Of a stretch of DNA of 64,000 nucleotides, positions 49,317 through 57,834 are shown in pieces. Source of the DNA: Micromonospora sp. RP3T (lineage in GTDB: Bacteria; Actinomycetota; Actinomycetes; Mycobacteriales; Micromonosporaceae); NCBI RefSeq assembly GCF_003027925.1, contig NZ_PYPS01000012.1, forward strand, positions 62,001 to 126,000, written 5' to 3'. Each line of letters opens with the position of its first letter. Within the stretch, counting starts at the first letter, position 1. The notes under the pieces are model-generated. The model searched no databases and had not been told where the DNA came from. It saw only the letters and a list, made by a program, of their open reading frames with translations. The position numbers and the translations under genes are program-made.

Positions 49317-49528
49317 TGGCAGACTCTCGATACGCGACGCGGAGCCAGCTCGCGCGAGCACGGGCCGCCGAGGGCACCCGGTGAACAACCGGTGCGGCAC
49401 CCGATCCCCGGCACGACCGGGACGACCACCTTTCCGGACGCCTCCGTCCCCCCGCGTACGCCCGTCGACGCGTGGAGGCGCCCCGCCGGGGCCCCGGCCC
49501 CGGCCCGGTCCGAGGAGACACCGCCCAC

Positions 49529-52435
49529 ATGAGACTCATGGCCAGACGTCGCCGCACGGCGATGCTCGCCGCCACCGCCCTCGCCATCGGCGGGGTGACC
49601 CTGCCCGCGAGCGCCGCGCAGGCCGCCCCCGCCTGCGACGTGACCTACGCGACCAGCGAGTGGAGCACCGGGTTCACCGCCACCGTCACCATCAAGAACC
49701 TGGGTGACGCGCTGAACAACTGGTCGCTGAAGTTCGCGTTCCCGAACAGCAGCCAGCGCGTGACCCAGGGCTGGTCGGCCAAGTGGAGCCAGAGCGGCAG
49801 CGACGTGACCGCGACCAACGAGTCGTGGAACGGCAGCCTGCCCACCGGCGCGTCCACCAGCATCGGCTTCAACGGCACGTTCAGTGGCAGCAACCCCAAG
49901 CCGACCGCGTTCACGCTCAACGGGGTCGCCTGCAACGGCGCCTCCAGCAACCAGCCGCCGTCGGTCTCCCTCGGCGTGCCGGCAGGCCCGTTCACCGCGC
50001 CGGCGGACGTTCCGCTGACCGCCACCGCGAGCGACGCCGACGGCACCATCAGCAAGGTCGAGTTCTACCGCAACGGTCTGCTGGTCAACACCGACACCAC
50101 CGCCCCGTACGGCTACGACCTGCTGAGCCTGCCGGCCGGCAGCTACACCGTGCAGGCCAAGGCGTACGACAACGCCGGCGGCACCGCGATCGCGGAGAAG
50201 TCGTTCACGGTCGGCGCGGCCACCGGGCCGAGGCTGGTGGCCACCCCGTCGGCGGTCAGCGTCGACGAGGGCGGCAGCGCCAGCGTCCGGTACACGCTCA
50301 GCGCGGCGCCCACCGCCAACGTGCCGGTGACGCTCGCGGTCACCGGGGACAGCGACATCACCGTCTCGCCGGCCTCGCTGACGCTCACCCCGAGCAACTG
50401 GAGCACCGGCGTCACCGCCACCGTCTCCGCGGCGGAGGACGCCGACACGGTCAGCGGCACCGCCACCATCGCCGCGTCGGCGACCGGTGTGGCGGGGGTC
50501 TCGGTGGTCGCCACCGAGATCGACAACGACTCCCCGGGCGGCGACAACGCCTACATCAAGAAGTTCCTCGACCAGTACGGCAAGATCAAGAACTCGGGCT
50601 ACTTCAGCCCCGAGGGCGTGCCGTACCACTCGGTCGAGACGCTGATCGTGGAGGCGCCCGACCACGGGCACGAGACCACCTCCGAGGCGTTCAGCTTCTG
50701 GATCTGGCTGGAGGCGCAGTACGGCCGCGTCACCCAGAACTGGAGCCCGTTCAACAACTCCTGGACGGTGATGGAGAAGTACATCATCCCGTCGCACGCG
50801 GACCAGCCCACGGCCGGCGCGCCGGGCACCCCGCAGTACGCCGCCGAGCACAACCTGCCCAGCCAGTACCCGTCGGCGCTGGAGGCCAGCGTCCCGGTCG
50901 GCCAGGACCCGCTGCGCTCGGAGCTGCAGTCCACCTACGGCACCGGCGACATCTACGGCATGCACTGGCTGATGGACGTGGACAACACGTACGGCTTCGG
51001 TCGCTGCGGCGACGGCACCACCAAGCCGGCCTACATCAACACGTTCCAGCGGGGCACCCAGGAGTCGGTGTGGGAGACCGTGCCGCAGCCGTCCTGCGAC
51101 ACGTTCAAGCACGGCGGCCAGTACGGCTACCTCGACCTGTTCGTCAAGGAGTCCAACGCCCCGGCCAAGCAGTGGAAGTACACCAACGCGCCGGACGCCG
51201 ACGCGCGCGCCGTGCAGGCCGCGTACTGGGCCCTGACCTGGGCCAAGGCGCAGGGCAAGGAGGCCGACGTGGCGGCCACCGTGGCCAAGGCCGCCAAGAT
51301 GGGCGACTACCTGCGCTACGCGTTGTTCGACAAGTACTTCAAGAAGATCGGCAACTGCGTCGGGGCCAGCACCTGCCCGGCCGGCAGCGGCCGTGACTCG
51401 GCGCACTACCTGCTCTCCTGGTACTACGCCTGGGGTGGCGCGTACGACACGTCGCAGAACTGGTCGTGGCGGATCGGCTCCAGCCACAGCCACTTCGGCT
51501 ACCAGAACCCGTTCGCGGCCTGGGCGATGACCAACGTGCCGGAGCTGAAGCCGAAGTCGCCGACCGCGGTCTCCGACTGGCAGAAGAGCATGGACCGGCA
51601 GCTGGAGTTCTACACCTGGCTCCAGTCCGCCGAGGGCGGCATCGCCGGTGGCGCCACCAACAGCTGGGACGGCAACTACGGCACCCCGCCGGCCGGCACC
51701 GCCACCTTCTACGGCATGTTCTACGACGTCGACCCGGTCTACAACGACCCGCCGTCCAACCAGTGGTTCGGCATGCAGGCCTGGTCGATGCAGCGCATCG
51801 CCGAGCTGTACCTGCAGACCGGCAACGCCAAGGCCAAGGCCCTGCTGGACAAGTGGGTGCCGTGGGCGATCGCCAACACCACCACGGGCGCCAACTGGTC
51901 CATCCCGTCGGACATGAAGTGGACCGGTCAGCCGGCCAACTGGAACCCGAGCAGCCCGCAGCCGAACACCAACCTGCACGTCGAGGTGACGGTCAAGGGT
52001 CAGGACGTCGGCGTCGCCGCCGCCTACGCCCGCACGCTCATCGCGTACGCGGCCAAGTCCGGCAACACCGCGGCGAAGACCACCGCCAAGGGCCTGCTGG
52101 ACGCGCTCTCGGCGGCCGCCGACAGCAAGGGCGTCTCGATGCCGGAGAAGCGCGGCGACTACAAGCGCTTCGACGACGTCTACAACGCCACCGACGGTCA
52201 GGGTCTCTACGTCCCGCCGGGCTGGACCGGGAAGATGCCGAACGGCGACACCATCGCCGCCGGCAAGAGCTTCCTGGACATCCGGTCCTTCTACAAGAAG
52301 GACCCGGACTGGCCGAAGGTGCAGGCGTACCTGGACGGTGGCGCCGAGCCGGTCTTCAACTACCACCGGTTCTGGGCGCAGGCGGACGTCGCCATGGCGT
52401 ACGCCGACTACGGGACCTACTTCCCGCAGGGATGA
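49529..52435 (+). CDS. Secreted GH48 cellobiohydrolase with N-terminal CBM2
   Basis: 968 residues. Signal peptide to about residue 33 (AAQA), then a CBM2 cellulose-binding module (about 35-140; CDVTYATSEWSTGFTATVTI with Trp residues in WSLKFAF, WNGSL), a bacterial Ig-like/PKD-type domain (about 148-232), a Calx-beta-like domain (about 235-330), and the GH48 catalytic domain (about 345-968). The latter has EAPDHGHETTSEAFSFWIW with the putative acid Glu and the usual WSWRIGSSHSHFGYQNP and RFWAQADVAMAYADYGT. It cuts crystalline cellulose processively from the reducing end, per the family. ATG at 49529 follows GAGGAG by 11 bases; ATG at 49538 is possible. Terminator hairpins follow. Confidence 0.92.
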   Translation: MRLMARRRRTAMLAATALAIGGVTLPASAAQAAPACDVTYATSEWSTGFTATVTIKNLGDALNNWSLKFAFPNSSQRVTQGWSAKWSQSGSDVTATNESWNGSLPTGASTSIGFNGTFSGSNPKPTAFTLNGVACNGASSNQPPSVSLGVPAGPFTAPADVPLTATASDADGTISKVEFYRNGLLVNTDTTAPYGYDLLSLPAGSYTVQAKAYDNAGGTAIAEKSFTVGAATGPRLVATPSAVSVDEGGSASVRYTLSAAPTANVPVTLAVTGDSDITVSPASLTLTPSNWSTGVTATVSAAEDADTVSGTATIAASATGVAGVSVVATEIDNDSPGGDNAYIKKFLDQYGKIKNSGYFSPEGVPYHSVETLIVEAPDHGHETTSEAFSFWIWLEAQYGRVTQNWSPFNNSWTVMEKYIIPSHADQPTAGAPGTPQYAAEHNLPSQYPSALEASVPVGQDPLRSELQSTYGTGDIYGMHWLMDVDNTYGFGRCGDGTTKPAYINTFQRGTQESVWETVPQPSCDTFKHGGQYGYLDLFVKESNAPAKQWKYTNAPDADARAVQAAYWALTWAKAQGKEADVAATVAKAAKMGDYLRYALFDKYFKKIGNCVGASTCPAGSGRDSAHYLLSWYYAWGGAYDTSQNWSWRIGSSHSHFGYQNPFAAWAMTNVPELKPKSPTAVSDWQKSMDRQLEFYTWLQSAEGGIAGGATNSWDGNYGTPPAGTATFYGMFYDVDPVYNDPPSNQWFGMQAWSMQRIAELYLQTGNAKAKALLDKWVPWAIANTTTGANWSIPSDMKWTGQPANWNPSSPQPNTNLHVEVTVKGQDVGVAAAYARTLIAYAAKSGNTAAKTTAKGLLDALSAAADSKGVSMPEKRGDYKRFDDVYNATDGQGLYVPPGWTGKMPNGDTIAAGKSFLDIRSFYKKDPDWPKVQAYLDGGAEPVFNYHRFWAQADVAMAYADYGTYFPQG

Positions 52436-52440
52436 GATGA

Positions 52441-52548
52441 CGACTCCTCCGCGGGCGGGTGAGGCCCCGCCCACGGAGGAGGTCGACCCGGCCGATGGGG
52501 GAACGGAGCGGCCGGGTCGACGGACGGCCTGACGCCCACGGTCAGGCC
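52441..52548 (+). terminator. Three consecutive hairpins after the GH48 gene
   Basis: Stem 1: 52441-52459 with 52466-52485 (one mismatch, one bulge). Stem 2: GTCGACCCGGCC 52482-52493 with GGCCGGGTCGAC 52510-52521 (perfect; it overlaps stem 1 by four bases, so the two compete). Stem 3: GGCCTGAC 52526-52533 with GTCAGGCC 52541-52548 (perfect). No T-run follows, so termination or mRNA 3' protection are both possible. Confidence 0.6.
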
Positions 52549-52689
52549 GGGTGGGCCGGCCGTCCGGCCGACGCAGCGGACGGACCGGCCCACCACTCCG
52601 CCCGGGGCGACCCATGGCGCGAAAAGGCACCGAAAAATCAGCGCTCCACGGGATCACATCCGTGGCGCGGACGGAGTAACGTATTTGTC

Positions 52690-52732
52690 GGAGAGGCCGC
52701 TCCCCCCGTGGCGGCCTCTCCACTATTTTTTT
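52690..52732 (+). terminator. Canonical intrinsic terminator in a gene-free interval (possible small RNA end or attenuator)
   Basis: GGAGAGGCCGC (52690-52700), loop TCCCCCCGTG, GCGGCCTCTCC (52711-52721), then TTTTTTT at 52726-52732. An upstream stem CCACGG (52646-52651)/CCGTGG (52660-52665) and AT-rich GTAACGTATTTG at 52675-52686 suggest a short transcript may end here. It stands 255 bases after the GH48 stop, behind other hairpins, and 50 bases before the PAP2 start. The loop holds six C residues, recalling the actinobacterial 6C RNA, but only one such hairpin is present. Confidence 0.7.
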
Positions 52733-52781
52733 GCCCGGCCTCCACCGCGCGCCGCACCGGCCCGACCGCTAAGTTGTCCGG

Positions 52782-53663
52782 GTGCGGGAGACGGCGAGGG
52801 GTTGGACGGCGGTCTGGTTGGTCGTACTGGCCTTGGTCCAGACGGCCGCGTTTCTGGTGGTGTGGCGGTTCGCCGTGCACACCGAGCTGGGGCAGTGGCT
52901 CGACACGGTCGCCCTGACCGGCAACCAGATCGGCCAGGACCGGGTCGACGGGCCGGTGGACACCATCCTCAACGCCATGTCGGTGGTGTCGCTGCTGGCC
53001 GCGACCGCGGTGATCGGCTTCATCGCGCTGATCCGGGGCCGCAAGGCGCTCGCCGTCACCGCCACGCTGCTGATCGCCGGCGCGAACGTCAGCACCCAGG
53101 TGCTCAAGTACGTCCTCACCCGACCCGAGTTCGGTGTCGACCCGGAGCGGGCCGCCGCCGGCAACAGCCTGCCCAGCGGGCACACCACGATCGCGGCCTC
53201 GGTGGCGGTCGCGCTGATCCTGGTGCTGCCCCGGCAGTTGCGGGTCGCGGGCGCGTTCCTCGGCGCCGGCTACGCCGCCGCCGCCGGGGTGGCCACGCTC
53301 TCCGCCGGCTGGCACCGACCCAGCGACGCGGTCGCCGCGTACCTGCTGGTCGGCGCCTGGGCCGCGGTGGCCGGGCTGGTGCTGCTGGTCTTCCAGCGGG
53401 AGCGGGCCGTGGTGGAGCCCGGCGACGCGCACCGGCTGGCCGCCGCCGTGCTCGGTGTCGGCGGCGCGGTGGCGCTGCTGGCCTCCGCGGTGGCGTTGTC
53501 CTGGCTGGTGGACCGGTCCACCGTCGCCGTCGAGGAGCTCGGCCGCCGTCCGCTGTTCATCGGGTACGCGGGCAGCGCGGCCGGCATCGCCGGCACGATC
53601 GCCGTGGTGGCCGCGCTGGTGCTCGCCCTGGTGCACCGGCTGGTGCCCCGCTGGAAGGGCTGA
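52782..53663 (+). CDS. PAP2-family membrane phosphatase
   Basis: 293 residues with about seven membrane helices. The phosphatase motifs are KYVLTRPEF (residues about 108-116), SLPSGHTT (128-135) and SAGWHRPSDAVAA (about 174-186; the usual Arg of motif 3 is shifted to after the His). Catalytic His in the PSGH and the GWHRPSD are present. The substrate is probably a lipid phosphate such as undecaprenyl pyrophosphate or phosphatidate. GTG at 52782 begins the first helix. It is followed after nine bases by the MDMPI-like gene. Confidence 0.83.
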   Translation: MRETARGWTAVWLVVLALVQTAAFLVVWRFAVHTELGQWLDTVALTGNQIGQDRVDGPVDTILNAMSVVSLLAATAVIGFIALIRGRKALAVTATLLIAGANVSTQVLKYVLTRPEFGVDPERAAAGNSLPSGHTTIAASVAVALILVLPRQLRVAGAFLGAGYAAAAGVATLSAGWHRPSDAVAAYLLVGAWAAVAGLVLLVFQRERAVVEPGDAHRLAAAVLGVGGAVALLASAVALSWLVDRSTVAVEELGRRPLFIGYAGSAAGIAGTIAVVAALVLALVHRLVPRWKG

Positions 53664-53672
53664 GGCGGCCCG

Positions 53673-54344
53673 ATGGAGCCGGTACGGGCCGCGTTCCGCG
53701 ACGAGTGTGAGCGGCTGGAACGGGTCCTGCACGGGCTCGACGAGGCGGCGCTGGACCGGCCCACCCCGTGCCCGCCGTGGCGGGTCCGGGACCTGCTGGC
53801 CCACGTGCGCACCGGCGCCGGCCGGCTGGCCGGGATGCTGGCCGAGCCCGCGCCGCCCCGGGCCGAGGTGACCGCCGCCGGGTACTTCGACGCGGCCAAG
53901 TTCGCACCCGCGGTCGACCGGGACCGGATCGACGGGGCCCGGGCGGCGGCCGGGGAACTGCCCGGCGCGGCCGACGTGGCACGGGAGTTCGGCCGGGCCT
54001 GGCGGACCACTGACGCGGCGGTGGCCGCCGAGCCGCCCCACCGGGTGGTCCGCACCCGGCACGGTGACGCGATGGCGTTGACCGAGTTCCTGCGTACCCG
54101 CGTGGTGGAGATCGCGGTGCACGGCCTGGACCTGGCCGACGCGCTGGACCGGCGGCCCTGGACGGCCCCGACCGCGGCGGCCGTGGCGGTCGACGTGCTC
54201 ACCGCCGGGCGGCCGGTGCCGGACCGGCTCGGCTGGGACGCGTTCACGGTGCTGCGCAAGGCCACCGGCCGGCTGCCGCTGACCGACGCGGAGCGGGCGG
54301 CGCTGGCGGCGGCCGGCATCCGTCGACTCGCCTTCGGCGGCTGA
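53673..54344 (+). CDS. Maleylpyruvate isomerase-family mycothiol-dependent-type enzyme
   Basis: 223 residues. The N-terminal DinB-like helical bundle has LERVLHGLDEAALDRPTPCPPWRVRDLLAHVRTGAGRLA; the metal-binding His is in LLAHV (about residue 44). RTRVVEIAVHGLDLADAL near 146-163 supplies the remaining Glu and His. This is the MDMPI_N architecture of enzymes that use mycothiol or act as thiol transferases. The reaction cannot be told. It is close behind the PAP2 gene and may share its transcript. Confidence 0.82.
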   Translation: MEPVRAAFRDECERLERVLHGLDEAALDRPTPCPPWRVRDLLAHVRTGAGRLAGMLAEPAPPRAEVTAAGYFDAAKFAPAVDRDRIDGARAAAGELPGAADVAREFGRAWRTTDAAVAAEPPHRVVRTRHGDAMALTEFLRTRVVEIAVHGLDLADALDRRPWTAPTAAAVAVDVLTAGRPVPDRLGWDAFTVLRKATGRLPLTDAERAALAAAGIRRLAFGG

Positions 54345-54392
54345 GCCGATCGCCGGTGCCGGACGCCGGTCGGCCGGTCCCCGTCGGCGGCC

Positions 54393-54418
54393 GGGTCGGA
54401 CGGTCGGGTCGGACGGTC
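54393..54418. repeat. 13-base tandem repeat
   Basis: GGGTCGGACGGTC occurs twice in direct succession at 54393-54405 and 54406-54418, between the convergent stop codons at 54344 and 54441. Shorter CGGTCGG pieces surround it, as expected of slippage-prone DNA. Confidence 0.7.
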
Positions 54419-54440
54419 GGCCGGCTGCGGGCGGGTCGGG

Positions 54441-55325
54441 TCAGCCGGTCGTGGGCGCCGGCCCGGCGGTTCCGTCGGCAACCGACCGGTCGGCCGCGCC
54501 GCGCCGCAGGTGCTCCAGCACGATCGGGTCGATCCGCCCCGGCACGAAGCGCTCCTCCAGGTTCTCCAGGCCGGACCAGGCGGCGAGCGCGTCGTCCAGG
54601 CCGGCCGGGCCGACCGGGTGCCCGGCGGCGGCGAGCAACTCCGCCACCTCGACGGCGAGTGGCCCGGTGAGGTCGCGCAGACTGGCCGGGTCGGGTCGAC
54701 CGAAGATCATGGTGTGCAGGCCGAGCAGGCGGCGCAGCTCGGCGACCGGATCCGGGTGGTCGTCCACCCGCAGGTCCACCAGTTCGTCGCCGGTGCCGGC
54801 GTACCCGCCGTGGCGCTGCACCACCAGCAACGCGGCGCTCTGCCGGCCGCGCCGGTCGCCGCCGGCCCGGTCGCCGGCGGTCAACGCGGCGAGCAACCGC
54901 TGCGGGAACGGCAGATCGACGCCGGTGAGCCAGGCGTCGCGCAGCGCGTCGATCACCTGCGGGCCGCTCAGGATGTTGCCCTGCGCGGCCCAGCCGTCGC
55001 CGGCCTGGCCGCCCGCCCAGGGATGACAGCGCGGCCCGGTCCAGGTGGCCCCGGCCCCGGCGGCGCCGACCACGGCGAGCTGCCGGTCGTCCCGCCCCGG
55101 GTCGGCGGCGACCAGCCCGGCCACCGTGTCGGCGGCGGTGACACCGGTGCGCAGCAGCGCGAGCGCCTGCGCCCGGTAGGCGAGGTTGGCGTGCGCCTGG
55201 GTGGCGACCGCCCCGACCCGTGCCTCGGCGGCCGGCACCAGCGCCCCGGCGGCGAGGAACCGGCTGGCCACGGCCACGCCGTGCAGGTGCCCGTCGGCGG
55301 AGCGGGCGACGAGCGAGAACGTCAC
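54441..55325 (-). CDS. DUF1028 family protein (Ntn-hydrolase-like)
   Basis: 294 residues. TFSLVARSADGHLHGVAVASRFLAAG begins the protein, with the Thr/Ser region as in DUF1028. GAVATQAHANLAYRAQAL and GWAAQGNILSGPQVIDAL near 65 and 125 are further landmarks. A C-terminal segment of about 85 residues (from about residue 210, PVAELRRLLGLHTMIF) looks like the peptidoglycan-binding-like tail found in some members. GTG at 55325 was chosen because the conserved first strand begins there. Function is unknown. Confidence 0.82.
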   Translation of the reverse strand: MTFSLVARSADGHLHGVAVASRFLAAGALVPAAEARVGAVATQAHANLAYRAQALALLRTGVTAADTVAGLVAADPGRDDRQLAVVGAAGAGATWTGPRCHPWAGGQAGDGWAAQGNILSGPQVIDALRDAWLTGVDLPFPQRLLAALTAGDRAGGDRRGRQSAALLVVQRHGGYAGTGDELVDLRVDDHPDPVAELRRLLGLHTMIFGRPDPASLRDLTGPLAVEVAELLAAAGHPVGPAGLDDALAAWSGLENLEERFVPGRIDPIVLEHLRRGAADRSVADGTAGPAPTTG

Positions 55326-55430
55326 GCGCGGATCGTAGCCCGGCGGCGGGCGCGACGTCGGCACACCGGTGGGAGGCGGCGGACGCGGCCGGCCCGGCGG
55401 TGCGGCGGTCGGACAGCGCGGCGGGCGCGG

Positions 55431-55516
55431 TCAGAACCCGCGGTGCGGGCGCGGTCAGAACGGGTGCGGGCGGGGTCAGAACGGCGGTGCGGGCCGGTCA
55501 GAACGGCGGTGCGGGC
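55431..55516 (-). repeat. Fourfold tandem repeat of the ltrA-like gene end
   Basis: TCAGAAC followed by a G/C-rich block that mostly reads GGCGGTGCGGGC begins at 55431, 55455, 55476 and 55498, at intervals of 24, 21 and 22 bases. The copy at 55498 is the real C-terminus and stop of the LtrA-like gene (on the minus strand, GTTCTGA); the other copies lie downstream outside it. A degenerate fifth copy may lie near 55399. Confidence 0.8.
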
Positions 55517-56709
55517 GCCTCCGGCGGGCGGCCCCAGGCGCGCCGGACGTCGGCCACCGCCACCGCCGCCAGCACCACGACCGCGTACCCGGCCGCCACC
55601 AGCAGCGAGACGCGCACCAGCAACGGGACGGGCAGCAGCAGCGCGACGATCGCCACCAGCCGGGACGGGGAGACCCGGCCGAACACCTCGTACTCGAAGC
55701 GGGCCCGGCCGGCCAGGAAGAGTGCCGGCCCGCCCAGCACCACGGCGAGCCACGCCAGCTCGTTGTGCCCGGCGGGGTGCTCGATGGCCAGCTCGTAGCC
55801 GATCGCGGTGGCCACCACGCCGACCACCATGACCAGGTGGGTGTCGGCGGCGGAGCGGCCGATGGTGGCCGGGTGCTCGGCCCCGGTCACCGCCTCGCCG
55901 AGGATCTGCCCGGCCCGCTGCACGTAGATCCGCCACAGCAGCACTGACGTCGCCAGGGCGGCGGAGAACGCGACGATGCTCTGCCAGCCGCCCGGCGAGC
56001 GGGTGAACGTCAGGCCGGCGACCAGGATCGTCTCGCCGATCGCCACGAGATAGATCTGCTGGTACCGCTCGGCCAGGTGCCGGCCGTGGATGTCCCAGCG
56101 CGAGATGGTCGAGCGGCCCAGCCCCGGCACCGGCCAGCCGAACCGGTTGCCGAGATACTCCACCACCAGCGCGGCGCTCCAGAGCACCACCCGGGGGTTG
56201 GTGGGCAGCACCGCGCCGGCGAGCCAGAGCACCCCGGACACGACGTACGTGATCAGCATCCGCAGCTTCAGCCGGCGGTACTGGATCCGGCGCAGCACCA
56301 GCAGGAGGATCGCCGAACGGCCGACGTTCGCCACCACGTAGGCGACGGCGAACGCCAGGCCGCCCCCGGTGAACGCGCGGGGGATCGCCACCCCCATCAC
56401 CATCGCCGACACCAGGGCGGTGATCACGATGACCTGCAACCACAGGTGGTACGGGTCGTAGCGGCTGGTGGTCCACGCGGTGCCCTGCCAGAGCATCCAG
56501 AGCGCGATCAGCAGCAGCAACGTCTTTCCGCCACCTGTCACCGCCGACCAGGTGGTCTCGCCGCCCTCCAGGGCCAGGTCCTCGAAGGCGCGCGCAGAGA
56601 TCCGGGTCAGCGCGAACACGTAGACCAGGTCGAAGAACAGCTCCAGGAACGTGGCCCGGTCGCCGTCGCCGTCGTCCGAGCGCAGCGTGGCGGGCTCGTC
56701 GACCCTCAC
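55498..56709 (-). CDS. LtrA family (low temperature requirement A) membrane protein
   Basis: 403 residues with about ten to twelve membrane helices. The opening ATFLELFFDLVYVFALTRIS is the diagnostic LtrA motif (ELFFDLVYVFA), and RHLAERYQQIYLVAIGETIL near residue 200 is the second conserved signature. The role in bacteria is unknown. GTG at 56709 is used because the acidic tail before the motif is short in relatives; an ATG at 56760 lies in frame upstream. The 3' end lies in the tandem repeat at 55431-55516. Confidence 0.82.
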   Translation of the reverse strand: MRVDEPATLRSDDGDGDRATFLELFFDLVYVFALTRISARAFEDLALEGGETTWSAVTGGGKTLLLLIALWMLWQGTAWTTSRYDPYHLWLQVIVITALVSAMVMGVAIPRAFTGGGLAFAVAYVVANVGRSAILLLVLRRIQYRRLKLRMLITYVVSGVLWLAGAVLPTNPRVVLWSAALVVEYLGNRFGWPVPGLGRSTISRWDIHGRHLAERYQQIYLVAIGETILVAGLTFTRSPGGWQSIVAFSAALATSVLLWRIYVQRAGQILGEAVTGAEHPATIGRSAADTHLVMVVGVVATAIGYELAIEHPAGHNELAWLAVVLGGPALFLAGRARFEYEVFGRVSPSRLVAIVALLLPVPLLVRVSLLVAAGYAVVVLAAVAVADVRRAWGRPPEAPAPPF

Positions 56710-56834
56710 CGCCGGGCCCCGCCCTCGATCGCGTCCACCCGGCAGTCGTAACACCCCCACCGGCCGCGGCGGCGCGGATCGGTCGGATCGCCCCCGATCT
56801 TGCTCCGGCGGTGCCGGGCGGGCACGATCGACGG

Positions 56835-57833
56835 GTGACGAACCGATGGGGCATGACCGTGCCGCTGGGCGGCGTGCCGCTCGCCGACCACGCCGAGGTC
56901 TACGCGACGCTGGACCGGGCCGGGTTCACCGACGTCTGGTCGTCGGAGGTGGCCGGGACGGACGCGTTCACCCCGCTCGCGCTCGCCGCCGCCTGGGCGC
57001 CCCGGCTGCGCCTCGGCACCGCGATCACCCCGGCCTTCACCCGGGGGCCGGCGCTGCTGGCGATGAGCGCCGCAGCGCTGGCCGAGGCCGCGCCGGGCCG
57101 CTTCGCGCTGGGCGTCGGCGCGTCCTCGCCGGTGCTGGTGCGGGACTGGAACGCGATGCCGTTCGACGAGCCGTACCGGCGGACCCGGGACGTGTTGCGC
57201 TTCCTGCGGGCGGCGCTGCGCGGCGAGACCGTCGACGGCGCGTACGACACGTTCACGGTCCGACGGTTCGCCCTGGAACGCCCGCCGGCCGTGCCACCGC
57301 CGGTGCTGCTGGCCGCGCTGCGCCCCGGCATGCTGCGGCTCGCCGCCGCCGAGGCCGACGGGGTGATCCTGAACTGGCTCGCCGCCGACGACGTGCCGAC
57401 CGCGCTCGCCGAGCTGGGGGAGCGCCGCCCCGGCTTCGAGGTCGCCGCCCGGATCTTCGTCTGCCCGACCGAGGACGCCGCGTACGCCCGCGCGCTGGGC
57501 CGCCGCCTGATCACCGGCTATCTCACCGTGCCCGCGTACGCCGCCTTCCACCGCTGGCTGGGTCGGCAGGAGACGCTCGGCGAGATGTGGCGGGCCTGGG
57601 CGGCGGGGGACCGGCGTGGGGCCGCCGCCGCGGTGCCCGACGACGTGGTCGACGCGCTGGTCCTGCACGGCTCGCCCGAGCGGTGCGTGGCCGCCGCCCG
57701 CCGGTACGCCGCGCGCGGCGTCGACGTGCCGGTGCTGGCGGTGCTGCCCACCCCGGAGACGACCGAGGGCGGCGCGACGGCCTGGGCCGACCTGCTGCCC
57801 CGGCTCGGGGCCGGCGCCGAGGACGGGAGCTGA
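56835..57833 (+). CDS. LLM-class flavin-dependent oxidoreductase (F420-type)
   Basis: 332 residues, luciferase-like TIM barrel. Features include WSSEVAGTDAFTPLALAAAW near 37-56, RLRLGTAITPAFTRGPALLAM, FALGVGASSP and VILNWLAAD, typical of F420-dependent members. The cofactor is inferred from the family; the substrate is unknown. GTG at 56835 was used so that the strand TNRWGMTVPLGG begins the protein. A SDR gene follows one base after its stop, with a GGGAG site inside the end of this gene. Confidence 0.82.
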   Translation: MTNRWGMTVPLGGVPLADHAEVYATLDRAGFTDVWSSEVAGTDAFTPLALAAAWAPRLRLGTAITPAFTRGPALLAMSAAALAEAAPGRFALGVGASSPVLVRDWNAMPFDEPYRRTRDVLRFLRAALRGETVDGAYDTFTVRRFALERPPAVPPPVLLAALRPGMLRLAAAEADGVILNWLAADDVPTALAELGERRPGFEVAARIFVCPTEDAAYARALGRRLITGYLTVPAYAAFHRWLGRQETLGEMWRAWAAGDRRGAAAAVPDDVVDALVLHGSPERCVAAARRYAARGVDVPVLAVLPTPETTEGGATAWADLLPRLGAGAEDGS

Positions 57834-57834
57834 G

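Larger units (their letters stand above)
48697..49528. promoter_or_regulatory. Cellulase divergent regulatory region
   Basis: 830 bases between GH1 and GH48 start codons. It holds three CebR-type operators (48732, 49193, 49303). The apparent reading frames around 48834-49247 do not continue the codon pattern of the real genes and I reject them. A TTGTGA near 49242 may be a -35 element toward GH48. The 5' leader after the 49303 site is about 210 bases and holds no other structure I can support. Confidence 0.6.

Noticed and set aside
49178..52723. A long open frame antisense to the GH48 gene.
   Set aside because: The sense frame encodes an unmistakable CBM2-GH48 enzyme; the antisense product is Arg/Gly/Val-rich without domain features.
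52690..52732. Identification as the actinobacterial 6C RNA.
   Set aside because: The 6C model has two hairpins with C-rich loops; only one is present here, so I report it only as a terminator with a possible small RNA.
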